48,757 bases of DNA from Cyanobacteriota bacterium SRBZ.bins.94.201705 (GCA_030549855.1 JAUQQP010000016.1:1-48757); one strand, 5' to 3'; positions 38,236 through 47,565 are shown, numbered from the stretch's first letter. Notes: generated by a model not told the origin, from the sequence alone. Numbers and translations: made by a program.

Positions 38236-39681
38236 ATGACCATGAGCAACTTTCAAAACAATCCCGAGGATATTTTTAACAGCATTACCGCAATTAAACA
38301 GGATGAGTTGTTTTTGCAGATTCCAGAAGAATATATCAAATCAGTCAGAGAAAGAGTTAAGGAATGTTTTCCAAAAACCATCCAACACCGTTGCCTATTA
38401 AACCTTGTGGCAAGTCGTTTTTTAGTAGATTGGCTACAAATAACCTATCCTGAGTTAGCCAAGCAAGTATTCTTAGAATTGGAAGAAAATATCCTATTTA
38501 CTATTTGGCAGTTTGTCAATGGCACCCCAGTTATTGTTAATACTCATGACATACGCCTGATAATTTTACCAGAGGAATCCTGGGATTTCAGTGAGTTTAT
38601 AATCCCCCAGGAGTGGGTGGATATTCCCAGATTTAGGGGAGACTATTTTCTCCCTGTGGGGATAGATTTAGAGACTAACTGGTTGAGATTTTATGGCTTC
38701 CTCCCTCGAGAAACAATAAAAACACGGGCTGAATATAATCCAAACCTATATCACTATCAATGCTCAAGTAAACTAATAGAAAGAGACATTAACCTGATGT
38801 TGCTGTATAGCAAATACCAGCCATCATCTGAAAAGGAATTAGTATACATGCCTGAATTGTCTCTGGAAGATAAGGATAAATTGATAGCCAAGTTAGAAGG
38901 AATAGACTGTGATGTCATCCGCCACCGTCTAGATTTTGGGGAATGGATGGCCTTATTTGCTGATGACAATTATCGTACTTTGTTATACCAGAAATATCAA
39001 CCTATAAATTTAAGCGAATGGCTGGAAAACAAATTACCTGTTACCCGTAGGGGTTGGCTAAATCTACATAGTAATGGGGGAGAGATTAACTGGATTACTC
39101 CTCCCCAACTTGTCTCTCTGGGAAAAGTTAGCATGCGCTCAAATTCTCTGTCAAGTTTACTGGAAGATATTTACAAGACAAAAGACGAGAAAAAACTGAG
39201 AATAGCAGCCCAAAAATTAGGCAGAGTTGCCGGAGAGTATAACATCAAAAAGGAAGAGATTTTAAAGGCGTTGAGCTACATTATAAACCAATCACAAGAT
39301 GAAGAAACCAGGTGGTTAGCGGCAGAGAGTATTTGTCAGTTAAAACCTGGTCATGCCTATGGGGGTTTATGGTGTGGCAAAAGACTAAACCTGGGAGTGG
39401 AATTAGGAGGATTGTCTCTGACAATAGTAATGGGGATACTGCCAAAATCTGCCAAACAAAATAGCATATTCCTCAGGGTGTATCCCAGCGAAAAATCATC
39501 CCGTCTGCCGACAGGTTTAAGAGTAAGAATACTGGATGAAAACACGGAGGTATTCAAGGAATTAATAGCCAGGGAGGGTGATGTATTGTTACAATACAAA
39601 TTTTGGGGCAACAAAGGAGAGGTTTTCTGGATACAAATCCAATATCTATCTAGCCAACTGACTGAAGCCTTTATCGTCTAG
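38236..39681 (+). CDS. DUF1822 family protein
   Basis: DUF1822 is a largely cyanobacterial family of unknown function. The 481-aa protein shows the typical start region (LFLQIPEEYIKSVRERVKE), RCLLNLVASRFLVDWLQ, IILPEESWDFSEFIIPQEWVDIP, and GDYFLPVGIDLETNWLRFYGF. A C-terminal part (about 290-481) looks like armadillo/HEAT-type helices followed by beta-rich sequence (GVELGGLSLTIVMGILPKS; LPTGLRVRILDE). An AAGAGG SD precedes the ATG at 38236; a second ATG lies six nt further. It follows the sigma-like gene by 27 bp, so both are probably one transcript. Confidence 0.85.
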   Translation: MTMSNFQNNPEDIFNSITAIKQDELFLQIPEEYIKSVRERVKECFPKTIQHRCLLNLVASRFLVDWLQITYPELAKQVFLELEENILFTIWQFVNGTPVIVNTHDIRLIILPEESWDFSEFIIPQEWVDIPRFRGDYFLPVGIDLETNWLRFYGFLPRETIKTRAEYNPNLYHYQCSSKLIERDINLMLLYSKYQPSSEKELVYMPELSLEDKDKLIAKLEGIDCDVIRHRLDFGEWMALFADDNYRTLLYQKYQPINLSEWLENKLPVTRRGWLNLHSNGGEINWITPPQLVSLGKVSMRSNSLSSLLEDIYKTKDEKKLRIAAQKLGRVAGEYNIKKEEILKALSYIINQSQDEETRWLAAESICQLKPGHAYGGLWCGKRLNLGVELGGLSLTIVMGILPKSAKQNSIFLRVYPSEKSSRLPTGLRVRILDENTEVFKELIAREGDVLLQYKFWGNKGEVFWIQIQYLSSQLTEAFIV

Positions 39682-39880
39682 AAATACCCTTTGCAACCAA
39701 CTGAAAGGGGGAGGATAACCCCAATGGATTCTTCCTTCGGCTGGGGGATAGGAAAAAATGAAATTCCCAACAGCTACTTACTCAAATACTTTTGTTTTAT
39801 ACTAGACAGGACAAACAGGGCTAGGGTAAAGACAAAACTATAAGTCTTCAAGAGGGTAAGGGGGGAATCGGGGGGATGCC

Positions 39881-39920
39881 ATCCTCTCACATTCCTCAGA
39901 GAGGATAAATTGGTTTTTGA
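39881..39920 (+). terminator. probable terminator after the DUF1822 gene
   Basis: A perfect 8-bp stem ATCCTCTC / GAGAGGAT (39881-39888 with 39899-39906, 10-nt loop) is followed by AAATTGGTTTTTG. The stem is good, the T-run short and delayed. Confidence 0.45.
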
Positions 39921-39945
39921 AATATAAAACAGTTTTAAGTATAAA
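39917..39945 (+). promoter_or_regulatory. sigma-70 promoter for the tRNA nucleotidyltransferase gene
   Basis: TTGAAA (39917-39922), 17-nt spacer, TATAAA (39940-39945), about 90 nt before the start codon at 40038. Confidence 0.5.
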
Positions 39946-40037
39946 CATGTTTTATAGGCCCTGGTTTTAGGTAATAGTGGCAGCGACTGGGGGAAAATAG
40001 ATTTAGTCAAAGGAGGGAAAAAGACTGAAGTAGGAGT

Positions 40038-41300
40038 ATGTCAGTAGTTGCAGATTTTTTGGGGTGTCAATTGCCTTTTGATGAGAGTTTATTGCCGCAA
40101 AAGTGTTACCTAGTGGGGGGTATAGTGAGGGATGTCTTGTTGGGGAGAAAAAGGAAACCCCTAGACATAGATTTTGTTGTGCCTCATGATGCCATAAAGA
40201 TAGCCAAGACTATTGCGCGCAAGTATCGTGCTGGGTTTGTAGTATTAGATCCTACGCACATTATTGCCAGAGTGGTATTTCCCGAAGCCACTGTAGATTT
40301 CGCACAACAGGAGGGGGATTCTCTTTTTGCCGATTTAGGGAGACGAGATTATACTATCAATGCCATTGCTTTTGATTGTCAGGAGGGGAAGTTAATTGAT
40401 TTTTTTGGGGGGCAGGAGGATTTACAAAAGGGCATAATTAGAATGGTTAATTCCCAGAATTTACAGGATGATCCTCTTAGACTTTTAAGGGCTTATCGTC
40501 TGGCGTGTCAACTCAATTTTACCATTGATTCTGACACCCGTTATTGTATTAGAAAATTTGCCCCTCTTTTAGCACAGGTAGCCATGGAAAGGGTGAATCA
40601 GGAATTGGATTATCTCTGGGGGGAAAAACAAGGCAGTCATTGGCTAAGGGAGGCATTTGAGGACGGTTTACTTGCTATTTGTTTCCCTTCCGTCACGGCA
40701 GAGAAAGTAGATTTGCTAGAAAAAGTAGACGAATCCGCCCAATTTATTACTGAGAAATTTGGGAAGAATTTTGGAAAAGATTATAGCTGGTATAAAGATG
40801 CAAAGTTAGCCTGTTTAGTCAGCAACGAATTAACTAAGGCAGAGGAGGAGATGTGGCGATTAAAGTCTTCTCGTCAGGAGGTAAAAACAGTACTGACCAT
40901 CCTTAGGTATACCTCTGATTTATTTGCAGAAGACTTCCGGCAAAGCAAGAGGAAACAGTATTTTTTCTTCCAATCAGTCCAGGATAATTTTCCTGTGTTA
41001 GCGGTGTTTGCCCTTGCATATAGTATCGATTTTTACAAAGGTAACCAGGAAGATATAGAGTCATTTAGACAACTGATTGTTTACCTAATGGATCATTATT
41101 TAAATCCAGAGGACATCATAGCCCATCCCCGGCCAATTTTAACAGGAAATGAAATAATGAAACACCTAAAATTATCACCCAGTCCGTTAATAGGCGAGAT
41201 GTTGACTGAGGCGCAAATAGCCTATATTGAGGGAATAGTAAGGGATAAACCAGAGGCTATCCAGTGGTTGCAAGAATATCTAAAAAGAAGAAACAATTGA
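40038..41300 (+). CDS. cca: CCA tRNA nucleotidyltransferase (class II)
   Basis: These enzymes add or repair the 3' CCA (or only A) of tRNAs. The 420-aa protein shows the class II set: GGIVRDVLLGR (nucleotide-binding GGxxR), DIDFVVP (catalytic DxD), TVDFAQQEGDS, RRDYTINAIAFD, LRLLRAYRLACQLNFTID, and AMERVNQELDYLW. Some cyanobacteria divide CCA addition between two enzymes, so a restricted A-adding role cannot be excluded. The tRNA-Tyr gene in this window lacks an encoded CCA, consistent with need for it. A TAGGAG SD precedes the ATG; a promoter is seen at 39917-39945. Confidence 0.93.
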   Translation: MSVVADFLGCQLPFDESLLPQKCYLVGGIVRDVLLGRKRKPLDIDFVVPHDAIKIAKTIARKYRAGFVVLDPTHIIARVVFPEATVDFAQQEGDSLFADLGRRDYTINAIAFDCQEGKLIDFFGGQEDLQKGIIRMVNSQNLQDDPLRLLRAYRLACQLNFTIDSDTRYCIRKFAPLLAQVAMERVNQELDYLWGEKQGSHWLREAFEDGLLAICFPSVTAEKVDLLEKVDESAQFITEKFGKNFGKDYSWYKDAKLACLVSNELTKAEEEMWRLKSSRQEVKTVLTILRYTSDLFAEDFRQSKRKQYFFFQSVQDNFPVLAVFALAYSIDFYKGNQEDIESFRQLIVYLMDHYLNPEDIIAHPRPILTGNEIMKHLKLSPSPLIGEMLTEAQIAYIEGIVRDKPEAIQWLQEYLKRRNN

Positions 41301-41404
41301 TGATTGCTATAAAAATAATAAATTATTAAGGGGAGAAAAAAGAAGACGTAAATAGGGGAAAATGCGACTACAATAAGTATAATTTAGATGGAGAAATAGT
41401 CTGG

Positions 41405-42571
41405 ATGAAAAAATCGATTATTTGGTTTATTCTATCCCTGCTGCTGACAGTAACAATTTTTTATCCCCTAGAAATATCAAGTCAGTCAGTGGCAAAACAA
41501 ACAGAAATAAGGGGGGTTTGGATTACTAAAAATGATAGTGACGTGTGGTTAGACAGCAAAAAACTATCAGAGGCTATGGAGGAATTGGCAAGCCTGAATT
41601 TCAACACCGTGTATCCGGTGGTGTGGAATTCGGGATACGTAGCCTATGACAGCGAGGTGGCAAAGGGGGTAGGAATTCCCATAATCAAGGGGGAGGGGAA
41701 CTGGGATATAGTAGCAGAAATAGTATATCAGGCCCATCGCAGTGGTTTGCTGGTAATACCCTGGTTTGAATTTGGCTTTATGACACCCCCCTCTTCGGAA
41801 TTGGCAGTGTATCACCCTCAATGGCTAACCAGTAGAAGGGATGGTAGTCTGACTAGCGAGACGGCGGCGGGGGAGGTAGTGTGGTTGAATCCATTTCATC
41901 CGGAGGTACAACAGCTAATAATGGATTTGGTGGTAGAAATCTGTAGTCGTTATCAGGTGGATGGCATTCAATTTGATGATCATTTGGCATTGCCAAAAGA
42001 CTTTGGTTATGATGCCTATACTGTTATCCTATACAGGGAGGAGATGAACAAAAACCCCCCTGCCAATCCCCAAGATGAAGAATGGATAAAATGGCGCGCC
42101 GATAAAATTACCGAATTCATGGTGAGACTGAGACAAAGACTAAAACAAATCAACCCTCGTCTTATTGTTTCGGTGGCGCCCAATCCCTACCGACAAGCCT
42201 ATAATTTTTCCTTACAAGATTGGCAGAGGTGGGTGGATTTGGACATTGTAGACGAAGTTATAATACAAGTGTATCGAGATGACCTAACAAGTTTTGTCAG
42301 GGAGTTGAATCAACCCGAAGTACAGAAAGTCAAACAAAAAATCCCCACCGGTGTGGCAATTTTGACGGGGTTGAGAAACAAACCCACCCCCATCACCCTA
42401 GTAGAGAATAAGGTTAGACAAGCCAGAAGACATGGTTTAGGTGTAGCCTTTTTCTACTATGAAACCCTGTGGCGGGGATTGGGGGGAGAAACGCCAGACT
42501 TACGCAAGGCGGTTGTAAGGGCGTTATTTTACCAACCCATGCCCCGTTTCCCCATCCTAACCGCCGGGTAA
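41405..42571 (+). CDS. secreted glycoside hydrolase-like protein (GHL10 / DUF187 family)
   Basis: The 388-aa protein begins with a signal peptide or signal anchor (MKKSIIWFILSLLLTVTIFY), then the TIM-barrel GHL10 domain: RGVWITKNDSDVW, LNFNTVYPVVWNSGYVAYDS, SGLLVIPWFEFGFM, VVWLNPFHPEVQQLIMDLVVE, VDGIQFDDHLALP, and IVSVAPNPYR. The catalytic Asp/Glu pair is likely in the QFDDH and EVIIQVY strands, by analogy. Substrates in this family are mostly unknown; a role on cell-wall or extracellular polysaccharide is an inference. A GGAG lies about 11 nt upstream of the ATG. Confidence 0.9.
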   Translation: MKKSIIWFILSLLLTVTIFYPLEISSQSVAKQTEIRGVWITKNDSDVWLDSKKLSEAMEELASLNFNTVYPVVWNSGYVAYDSEVAKGVGIPIIKGEGNWDIVAEIVYQAHRSGLLVIPWFEFGFMTPPSSELAVYHPQWLTSRRDGSLTSETAAGEVVWLNPFHPEVQQLIMDLVVEICSRYQVDGIQFDDHLALPKDFGYDAYTVILYREEMNKNPPANPQDEEWIKWRADKITEFMVRLRQRLKQINPRLIVSVAPNPYRQAYNFSLQDWQRWVDLDIVDEVIIQVYRDDLTSFVRELNQPEVQKVKQKIPTGVAILTGLRNKPTPITLVENKVRQARRHGLGVAFFYYETLWRGLGGETPDLRKAVVRALFYQPMPRFPILTAG

Positions 42572-42654
42572 AAACAAGGAGTAGAGACAGGCCCCATCCC
42601 CTAATCCCTTTTCGGTTAATATTGATCCAGAATTAGTAGCCTATGGAAGGGAAT

Positions 42655-44190
42655 ATGGATTTTTCGACTCAGGTAGCAACTCAACTAAACGTGGGGGCAA
42701 CCCTACCCGAGATAATAGTCACAATTACCCTATTATTAGTAATCATTATAGACCTAATTAGTGGCAGAAAAGTAGCAGTACCCCTGGCCTATTTCTCAGT
42801 GGTAGGCCTATTGGCATCGGTGGTAGCCCTTGCTTTTCAGTGGAATAGGACAAATGTGGACTCCTTCTTGGGGGCTTTTACTGCTGATAACCTATCTATA
42901 GTATTTAGGGCAATAGTGGCCCTCTCCACCGCCCTGACTATCCTGATGTCTATTGCCTATATCCAAAACACGGGTACGTCTTTAGCGGAATTTGTGGGCA
43001 TCCTGTTGACGGCCACCCTGGGAGGCATGTTGTTGTCGGGGGCGTCGGAATTGGTGATGATATTCGTCTCCCTGGAGATGCTGAGTATCTCCTCCTACCT
43101 GATGACAGGATACATGAAAAGGGATGCCCGCTCCAATGAGGCTGCCCTTAAATATCTTCTCATAGGGGCGGCAAGTTCCGCTATTTTCCTCTATGGCTCG
43201 TCCCTATTATATGGCTTGTCAGGGGGCAAAACCAATATAAATGAGATAGCAGCCACTGTGCCGGCGGCAGGGGGTATAGAATCCCTTGCCTTGGCCATAG
43301 CCCTGGTATTCATGGTAGCCGGGATTGCCTTTAAAATCTCCGCTGTGCCCTTCCATCAGTGGACTCCGGACGTGTATGAGGGTTCACCTACACCAGTAGT
43401 GGCATTTTTGTCAGTAGGCTCAAAGGCAGCTGGTTTCGCTATCGCCGTTAGATTACTAGTTACCGTATTTGCTCCCCTGGAACAACAGTGGCACTTCATT
43501 TTTACCGCCTTGGCTATTTTGAGCATGGTGCTGGGGAATGTGGTAGCCCTTGCCCAGACTAGCATGAAGAGGATGTTAGCCTACTCTTCCATTGGCCAGG
43601 CTGGTTTTATCATGATTGGGCTGGTGGCAGGCACAGAAGCCGGCTATTCTAGCGTTATATTCTATCTGTTCTTGTACCTGTTCATGAACCTGGGGGCCTT
43701 TGCCTGTGTTATCCTCTTCTCCCTCCGCACGGGTACTGATAAAATTAGCGACTATGCCGGATTGTACCAAAAGGATCCCCTTTTAACCCTTGGACTAAGC
43801 CTTTGCCTCCTGTCTCTAGGGGGAATACCTCCCCTTGCTGGCTTTTTCGGCAAAATCTATATTTTCTGGGCTGGTTGGCAAGCTGGATTGTATTCCCTTG
43901 TATTCATTGGTCTGATCACCAGTGTTATATCTATATATTATTACATACGTGTTGTAAAGATGATGGTGGTAAAGGAGCCTCAGGAAATGTCAGAGGCAGT
44001 GAAAAATTACCCCCCTATCCGCTGGAATTTGACAGGTATGCGCCCAATCCAGGTAAGTTTGATCTTCCTCATCATTGCCACCTCCCTTTTGGGTATCCTC
44101 TCCAATCCCGTAGTGGAAATCGCCAACCAGTCAGTGGCTAGCAGTAATATCCTCAAACCCCCCATTACCTCTGCCTACCTAGACTTCTAA
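42655..44190 (+). CDS. ndhB: NAD(P)H-quinone oxidoreductase (NDH-1) subunit 2, NdhB
   Basis: NdhB is a proton-pumping antiporter-like membrane subunit of the photosynthetic NDH-1 complex in thylakoids, used in respiration, cyclic electron flow and CO2 uptake. It has about 14 TM helices, with [34 protein letters not shown]-like [28 protein letters not shown], and [19 protein letters not shown] chose ATG 42655 ([11 protein letters not shown]), the family N-terminus, with GGAAGGG just upstream; an ATG at 42643 would add four residues. Length 511 aa is normal. It stands alone ahead of tRNA-Tyr. Confidence 0.97.
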   Translation: MDFSTQVATQLNVGATLPEIIVTITLLLVIIIDLISGRKVAVPLAYFSVVGLLASVVALAFQWNRTNVDSFLGAFTADNLSIVFRAIVALSTALTILMSIAYIQNTGTSLAEFVGILLTATLGGMLLSGASELVMIFVSLEMLSISSYLMTGYMKRDARSNEAALKYLLIGAASSAIFLYGSSLLYGLSGGKTNINEIAATVPAAGGIESLALAIALVFMVAGIAFKISAVPFHQWTPDVYEGSPTPVVAFLSVGSKAAGFAIAVRLLVTVFAPLEQQWHFIFTALAILSMVLGNVVALAQTSMKRMLAYSSIGQAGFIMIGLVAGTEAGYSSVIFYLFLYLFMNLGAFACVILFSLRTGTDKISDYAGLYQKDPLLTLGLSLCLLSLGGIPPLAGFFGKIYIFWAGWQAGLYSLVFIGLITSVISIYYYIRVVKMMVVKEPQEMSEAVKNYPPIRWNLTGMRPIQVSLIFLIIATSLLGILSNPVVEIANQSVASSNILKPPITSAYLDF

Positions 44191-44200
44191 ACACAACAGT

Positions 44201-44232
44201 GGGGTTAGTTGCCAGCTAGCCCCAACTTTCCC
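44201..44232 (+). terminator. possible terminator after ndhB
   Basis: Stem GGGGTTAG / CTAGCCCC (44201-44208 with 44216-44223, one G-T pair) followed by AACTTTCCC. A weak U-run makes this tentative. Confidence 0.35.
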
Positions 44233-44241
44233 AAAAAATCC

Positions 44242-44271
44242 TTGCTTTTTCCCCCCTCCGTCTGTTATAAT
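44242..44271 (+). promoter_or_regulatory. sigma-70 promoter for tRNA-Tyr
   Basis: TTGCTT (44242-44247), 18-nt spacer, TATAAT (44266-44271), 20 nt before the tRNA 5' end. Confidence 0.65.
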
Positions 44272-44291
44272 ATTGGGATGTGGGAACTAAT

Positions 44292-44373
44292 GGGTCGATG
44301 CCCGAGTGGTTAATGGGGGCGGACTGTAAATCCGCTGGCTCTGCCTACGGTGGTTCGAATCCACCTCGGCCCA
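44292..44373 (+). tRNA. tRNA-Tyr (anticodon GUA)
   Basis: The 82-nt sequence folds as a class II tRNA. The acceptor stem is GGGTCGA / TCGGCCC with a discriminator A. The anticodon stem-loop reads CGGACTGTAAATCCG (anticodon GTA). There is a long variable arm (CTGGCTCTGCCTACG region) as in bacterial tRNA-Tyr, and the T arm contains GGTTCGAATCC. CCA is not encoded. It has its own promoter. Confidence 0.97.
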
Positions 44374-44452
44374 CTTCCTCCTTGTTTCTAGCTCCAAACA
44401 GTCTGGCTAACTGAAGAGGACCGCAGGTATATCTCTTCGACCTGATTTCCAC

Positions 44453-44483
44453 CAGCACCCCCTAGGGGGGGTTTCGCTTTTTG
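44453..44483 (+). terminator. terminator between tRNA-Tyr and the secE operon
   Basis: A C-run/G-run stem (CACCCCC / GGGGGGG around TA) followed by TTTCGCTTTTT, about 80 nt after the tRNA and 20 nt before the next promoter. Confidence 0.5.
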
Positions 44484-44502
44484 CGGGGGAAGACTGAAGG
44501 AA

Positions 44503-44532
44503 TTGACGGGGAAGCAGAGGTGTTGTTATAAT
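44503..44532 (+). promoter_or_regulatory. sigma-70 promoter of the secE-nusG-rplK-rplA operon
   Basis: TTGACG (44503-44508), 18-nt spacer, TATAAT (44527-44532). Predicted start of transcription is at about 44539. Confidence 0.7.
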
Positions 44533-44537
44533 GAGTA

Positions 44538-44650
44538 AACGGCCAATGGCGAGGCCGTGAGCTAACCCAATCCATGGCCGTTGTGAGGGGGGGTGTCACG
44601 GCGGTGAAGGGGGGAAACAACCGAAAGCGGGTGGGCTCAGTCCCACCTTA
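44538..44650 (+). promoter_or_regulatory. structured 5' leader of the secE operon
   Basis: The leader of about 120 nt has a long hairpin with AACGGCC / GGCCGTT (44538-44544 with 44576-44582) continued by ATGG / CCAT, and a second hairpin GGTGGG / CCCACC (44630-44635 with 44642-44647) just before the secE start. Nested pairing and purine runs lie between. I do not recognise it as a known ribosomal leader class. Confidence 0.5.
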
Positions 44651-44676
44651 TTGGTAAAATGAACGGGGGAAAGACT

Positions 44677-44922
44677 GTGACCAATACCAACAAGGAAGCG
44701 CTAAAATCAAAAAAAGCTGAAGAGGGCGAGGCTAAAAAAAACCAACAGACTACCACCGGCTTTTTTGAGGAAACTAAACAAGAACTAGCCAAGGTGGTGT
44801 GGCCTTCTCGTCAACAGTTGGTGAGTGAGTCGGTAGCTGTACTCTTAATGGTCACCCTGGTGGCTACCCTCATCTACATTGTAGATCAATTGTTCGGCTG
44901 GATGGCAGGGAAGGTGTTCTGA
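44677..44922 (+). CDS. secE: preprotein translocase subunit SecE
   Basis: SecE is the small essential clamp subunit of the SecYEG channel. After a charged N-terminal stretch come the conserved amphipathic part GFFEETKQELAKVVWPSRQQLV and one TM helix (SVAVLLMVTLVATLIYIVDQLF). I chose GTG 44677 (MTNTNKEALKSK, 81 aa) because GGGGGA lies 7 nt upstream; an in-frame ATG at 44659 without SD would add six residues. The stop overlaps the nusG start (TGATG), so the two are coupled. The order secE-nusG-rplK-rplA is the standard one. Confidence 0.95.
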   Translation: MTNTNKEALKSKKAEEGEAKKNQQTTTGFFEETKQELAKVVWPSRQQLVSESVAVLLMVTLVATLIYIVDQLFGWMAGKVF

Positions 44923-45536
44923 TGAGCCAATTGTCCGAGTCTCCTCAAGTGGAAACTGGCCGCAAGCCAGATGATAAACCCCGGTGGTATGTGGTACAGG
45001 TGGCCTCGGGATGTGAAAAGAAGGTCAAAGCAGACCTGGAACAGAGAATCCAGAGTTTTGATTTGGCCGATCGCATCCTGCAAATCCGCATACCGCAAGC
45101 GCCAACGGTGAAGGTGAAAAAAGATGGCAGCCGAGTTCATAGCACAGAAAAGATACTGCCAGGCTACATACTGGTGGAAATGATCCTAGATGACACAGTC
45201 TGGCAGATTGTGAAAAGCACCCCCAACGTAATCAACTTTGTAGGGGCAGAGCAACGCCGCACCGTGGGGCGAGGAAGGGGTCATGTGAAGCCCGTGCCTC
45301 TCTCACCGGCAGAGGTGGCCAGGATTTTCAAAGAGTCCGACGCCGCCGAACCGGTGGTTAAGATGGATTTGCGGGTAGGTGATAAAATACTTGTCATTGC
45401 CGGCCCCTTTAAGGATTTTGCCGGGGAAGTCATCGAAGTCAGCCCGGAAAGGGGCAAACTCAAGGCCCTCTTGTCTATCTTCGGCCGGGATACCCCGGTA
45501 GAATTGGAGTTCAATCAGGTTGAAAAGCAAGGCTAG
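44922..45536 (+). CDS. nusG: transcription termination/antitermination protein NusG
   Basis: NusG binds RNA polymerase and couples it to Rho or the ribosome. The 204-aa protein has an acidic N-terminal extension, the NGN domain (about 20-125; RWYVVQVASGCEKKVKADLE; PGYILVEMILDDTVWQIVKSTPNVINFVG) and a C-terminal KOW domain (about 148-200; LRVGDKILVIAGPFKDFAGEVIEV). The start shares one base with the secE stop. rplK follows after 28 bp. Confidence 0.98.
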   Translation: MSQLSESPQVETGRKPDDKPRWYVVQVASGCEKKVKADLEQRIQSFDLADRILQIRIPQAPTVKVKKDGSRVHSTEKILPGYILVEMILDDTVWQIVKSTPNVINFVGAEQRRTVGRGRGHVKPVPLSPAEVARIFKESDAAEPVVKMDLRVGDKILVIAGPFKDFAGEVIEVSPERGKLKALLSIFGRDTPVELEFNQVEKQG

Positions 45537-45564
45537 TAGAATTCTGTAGTACGAGGTAGAGCGA

Positions 45565-45990
45565 ATGGCAAAGAAAGTTGTTGCAGTAATCAAATTGGCA
45601 CTACCCGCGGGAAAGGCTAACCCCGCACCCCCCGTAGGCCCCGCTTTGGGTCAACACGGGGTCAATATTATGGCCTTCTGTAAAGAGTACAATGCTAAAA
45701 CCGCTAACCAGGCGGGAATGATTATCCCAGTGGAAATCTCTGTCTATGAGGATCGGAGTTTTACCTTCGTCCTCAAGACTCCCCCCGCCTCGGTATTGCT
45801 TAAGAAGGCCGCTGGCATTGAAGTGGGCTCCAAAGAGCCTAACCGCTCTAAAGTTGGTAAAATCACTCGGGAACAACTGCGGGAAATAGCCCAAACCAAA
45901 ATGCCCGACTTAAACGCCAATGACATCGAGGCGGCCATGAGAATCATCGCTGGCACCGCTCGCAATATGGGCATTACTATTGTCGATTAA
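45565..45990 (+). CDS. rplK: 50S ribosomal protein L11
   Basis: L11 forms the GTPase-associated stalk base on 23S rRNA. The 141-aa protein has the canonical N-domain ([41 protein letters not shown]) and C-domain ([42 protein letters not shown]). GAGG precedes the ATG. It is followed 78 bp later by rplA. Confidence 0.99.
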   Translation: MAKKVVAVIKLALPAGKANPAPPVGPALGQHGVNIMAFCKEYNAKTANQAGMIIPVEISVYEDRSFTFVLKTPPASVLLKKAAGIEVGSKEPNRSKVGKITREQLREIAQTKMPDLNANDIEAAMRIIAGTARNMGITIVD

Positions 45991-46068
45991 GATACCCTAT
46001 TTGTTGATATAAACTATCAAAAGGGGAGAAGTATAAACTTCGTTAGTCTACCCAAGGAGAGAAAGTAA

Positions 46069-46779
46069 ATGGCTAAAAAACACAGTCGCAGATACCTGGA
46101 AGCACTGGCAAAAGTAGAACCCCGGCCCTATGAGCCCTTGGAGGCGTTAAAGCTACTAAAAGAAACCGCCACAGCCAAGTTTGACGAAAGCGCCGAGGTT
46201 CACATCCGTTTGGGCATTGACCCCAAGTACACTGACCAGCAGTTGAGAACTACTGTCACTCTGCCTAAGGGAACCGGCCAAAAGGTAAGAGTGGCCGTCA
46301 TAACCCGCGGGGAAAAGGTAAGGGAAGCTAATGAGGCAGGGGCAGATATAGTAGGAGAAGAGGAGTTGATCGAGCAAATCCAGCAGGGGATGATGGATTT
46401 TGACGTACTCATCGCTACCCCTGACATGATGCCCAAAATCGCTAAATTGGGAAGAATCCTCGGCCCTAAGGGCTTGATGCCGTCTCCCAAGGGCGGTACA
46501 GTTACTAATGACTTGGCTACTGCTATCCAGGAGTTCAAGGCCGGTAAATTGGAATTTAGGGCTGACCGTACTGGTATTGTCCATGTAATTTTTGGCAAAG
46601 CATCCTTCCCCGCAGAAGATTTACTGGTGAATCTGAAAGCAATACAAGAGGCAGTAGACCGTAACCGCCCACCAGGAGCTAAAGGACGCTATTGGCGTAG
46701 TATGCATGTGTCAGCGTCCATGGGGCCCTCCATAGAGGTGAACTACAATAGTCTCCGGGAAATGAAATCCCTGGATTAA
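46069..46779 (+). CDS. rplA: 50S ribosomal protein L1
   Basis: L1 makes the mobile L1 stalk and in many bacteria represses its own operon. The 236-aa protein shows [81 protein letters not shown] and [17 protein letters not shown]. An AAGGAGAG SD precedes the ATG. rplJ and rplL, usually next, are absent; a sugar-phosphate epimerase follows instead. Confidence 0.99.
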   Translation: MAKKHSRRYLEALAKVEPRPYEPLEALKLLKETATAKFDESAEVHIRLGIDPKYTDQQLRTTVTLPKGTGQKVRVAVITRGEKVREANEAGADIVGEEELIEQIQQGMMDFDVLIATPDMMPKIAKLGRILGPKGLMPSPKGGTVTNDLATAIQEFKAGKLEFRADRTGIVHVIFGKASFPAEDLLVNLKAIQEAVDRNRPPGAKGRYWRSMHVSASMGPSIEVNYNSLREMKSLD

Positions 46780-46788
46780 TCTGGGCAA

Positions 46789-46846
46789 TGGGGAAAATTA
46801 TCTAACAAGGGGTTTAAAATCTAACTAACCAGGATAGTTTTCCCCA
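46789..46846 (+). promoter_or_regulatory. long inverted repeat between rplA and the nanE-like gene
   Basis: TGGGGAAAATTATC (46789-46802) and GATAGTTTTCCCCA (46833-46846) pair over 14 positions with one mismatch, leaving a 30-nt loop. There is no U-run after it, so it may be a processing or translational control hairpin, a weak terminator, or a leftover of the leader that normally precedes rplJ. Confidence 0.5.
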
Positions 46847-46855
46847 CCCATAACC

Positions 46856-47536
46856 ATGACAATTTTTGAGCAGTTGAAATCCAGTCTTGTAGTTTCTTGT
46901 CAACACCCCGTTTCCTCCCCCCTCAATGAACCCTATATCATCTGTGCCATGGCTAGGGCTTGTGTTAACCAGGGGGCAAAGGGGTTGAGACTAGAGCATC
47001 CAAGTAATATTGTAGCAGTGCGGGAACGTTTGCCTGATGTTCCTATTATTGGCTTGTGGAAAAAAACCGAATCTGATTCCCCCGTATACATAACCCCCGG
47101 TTGTGAGGAAGCTAGGGCAGTTGCTATAGCCGGGGCTGATTTAGTCGCATTAGATGCTACAGATAGACCACGCCCCTGGGGAGAAAAGCTGGGAGACATT
47201 ATTGCCTTTATTCACAACAAACTGGGGAAGTTGGTGGTGGCTGACATTGACACCATAGAAAATGCCATCCTTGCCCAGCAGTTGGGTGCCGATTTTATTG
47301 CCACTACCCTTTACGGCTATACTGAAAAGACTAAAGGATTGACGCCCCCCAATTTTGAATTCATCGCCCAACTGGTAAAAACGGTTGATAAGCCTGTAAT
47401 TTGTGAGGGGGGCATAAAGACTCCCGCAGAAGCCAAAAGGGCACTTCAATTGGGTTGTTTTTGTGTGGTGGTAGGCACAGCTATAACTGGGGTGGATTTG
47501 CTTGCCCAACAATTTGTGCGGGAAATTAACTCCTAG
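46856..47536 (+). CDS. nanE: N-acylmannosamine-6-phosphate 2-epimerase (NanE family)
   Basis: NanE enzymes interconvert ManNAc-6-P and GlcNAc-6-P. The 226-aa TIM-barrel protein has the family signatures LVVSCQHPVSSPLNEPYIICAMARA, GAKGLRLEHPSNI, IIGLWKKTESDSPVYITP, GADLVALDATDRPRP, ADIDTIENAILAQQLGADFIATTLYGYT and ICEGGIKTPAEAKRALQLGC. No nan transport or lyase genes are nearby, so the role is probably in amino-sugar salvage or envelope sugars. No SD is seen. It starts 10 nt after the inverted repeat. Confidence 0.92.
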   Translation: MTIFEQLKSSLVVSCQHPVSSPLNEPYIICAMARACVNQGAKGLRLEHPSNIVAVRERLPDVPIIGLWKKTESDSPVYITPGCEEARAVAIAGADLVALDATDRPRPWGEKLGDIIAFIHNKLGKLVVADIDTIENAILAQQLGADFIATTLYGYTEKTKGLTPPNFEFIAQLVKTVDKPVICEGGIKTPAEAKRALQLGCFCVVVGTAITGVDLLAQQFVREINS

Positions 47537-47565
47537 CTATCTGCCTGACAATACAGCCTTCCCCG

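Larger units (their letters stand above)
39682..40037. other. intergenic gap with terminator and cca promoter
   Basis: This 356-bp gap holds a hairpin (39881-39906) and a good promoter (39917-39945), listed separately. No gene is supported. Confidence 0.6.
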
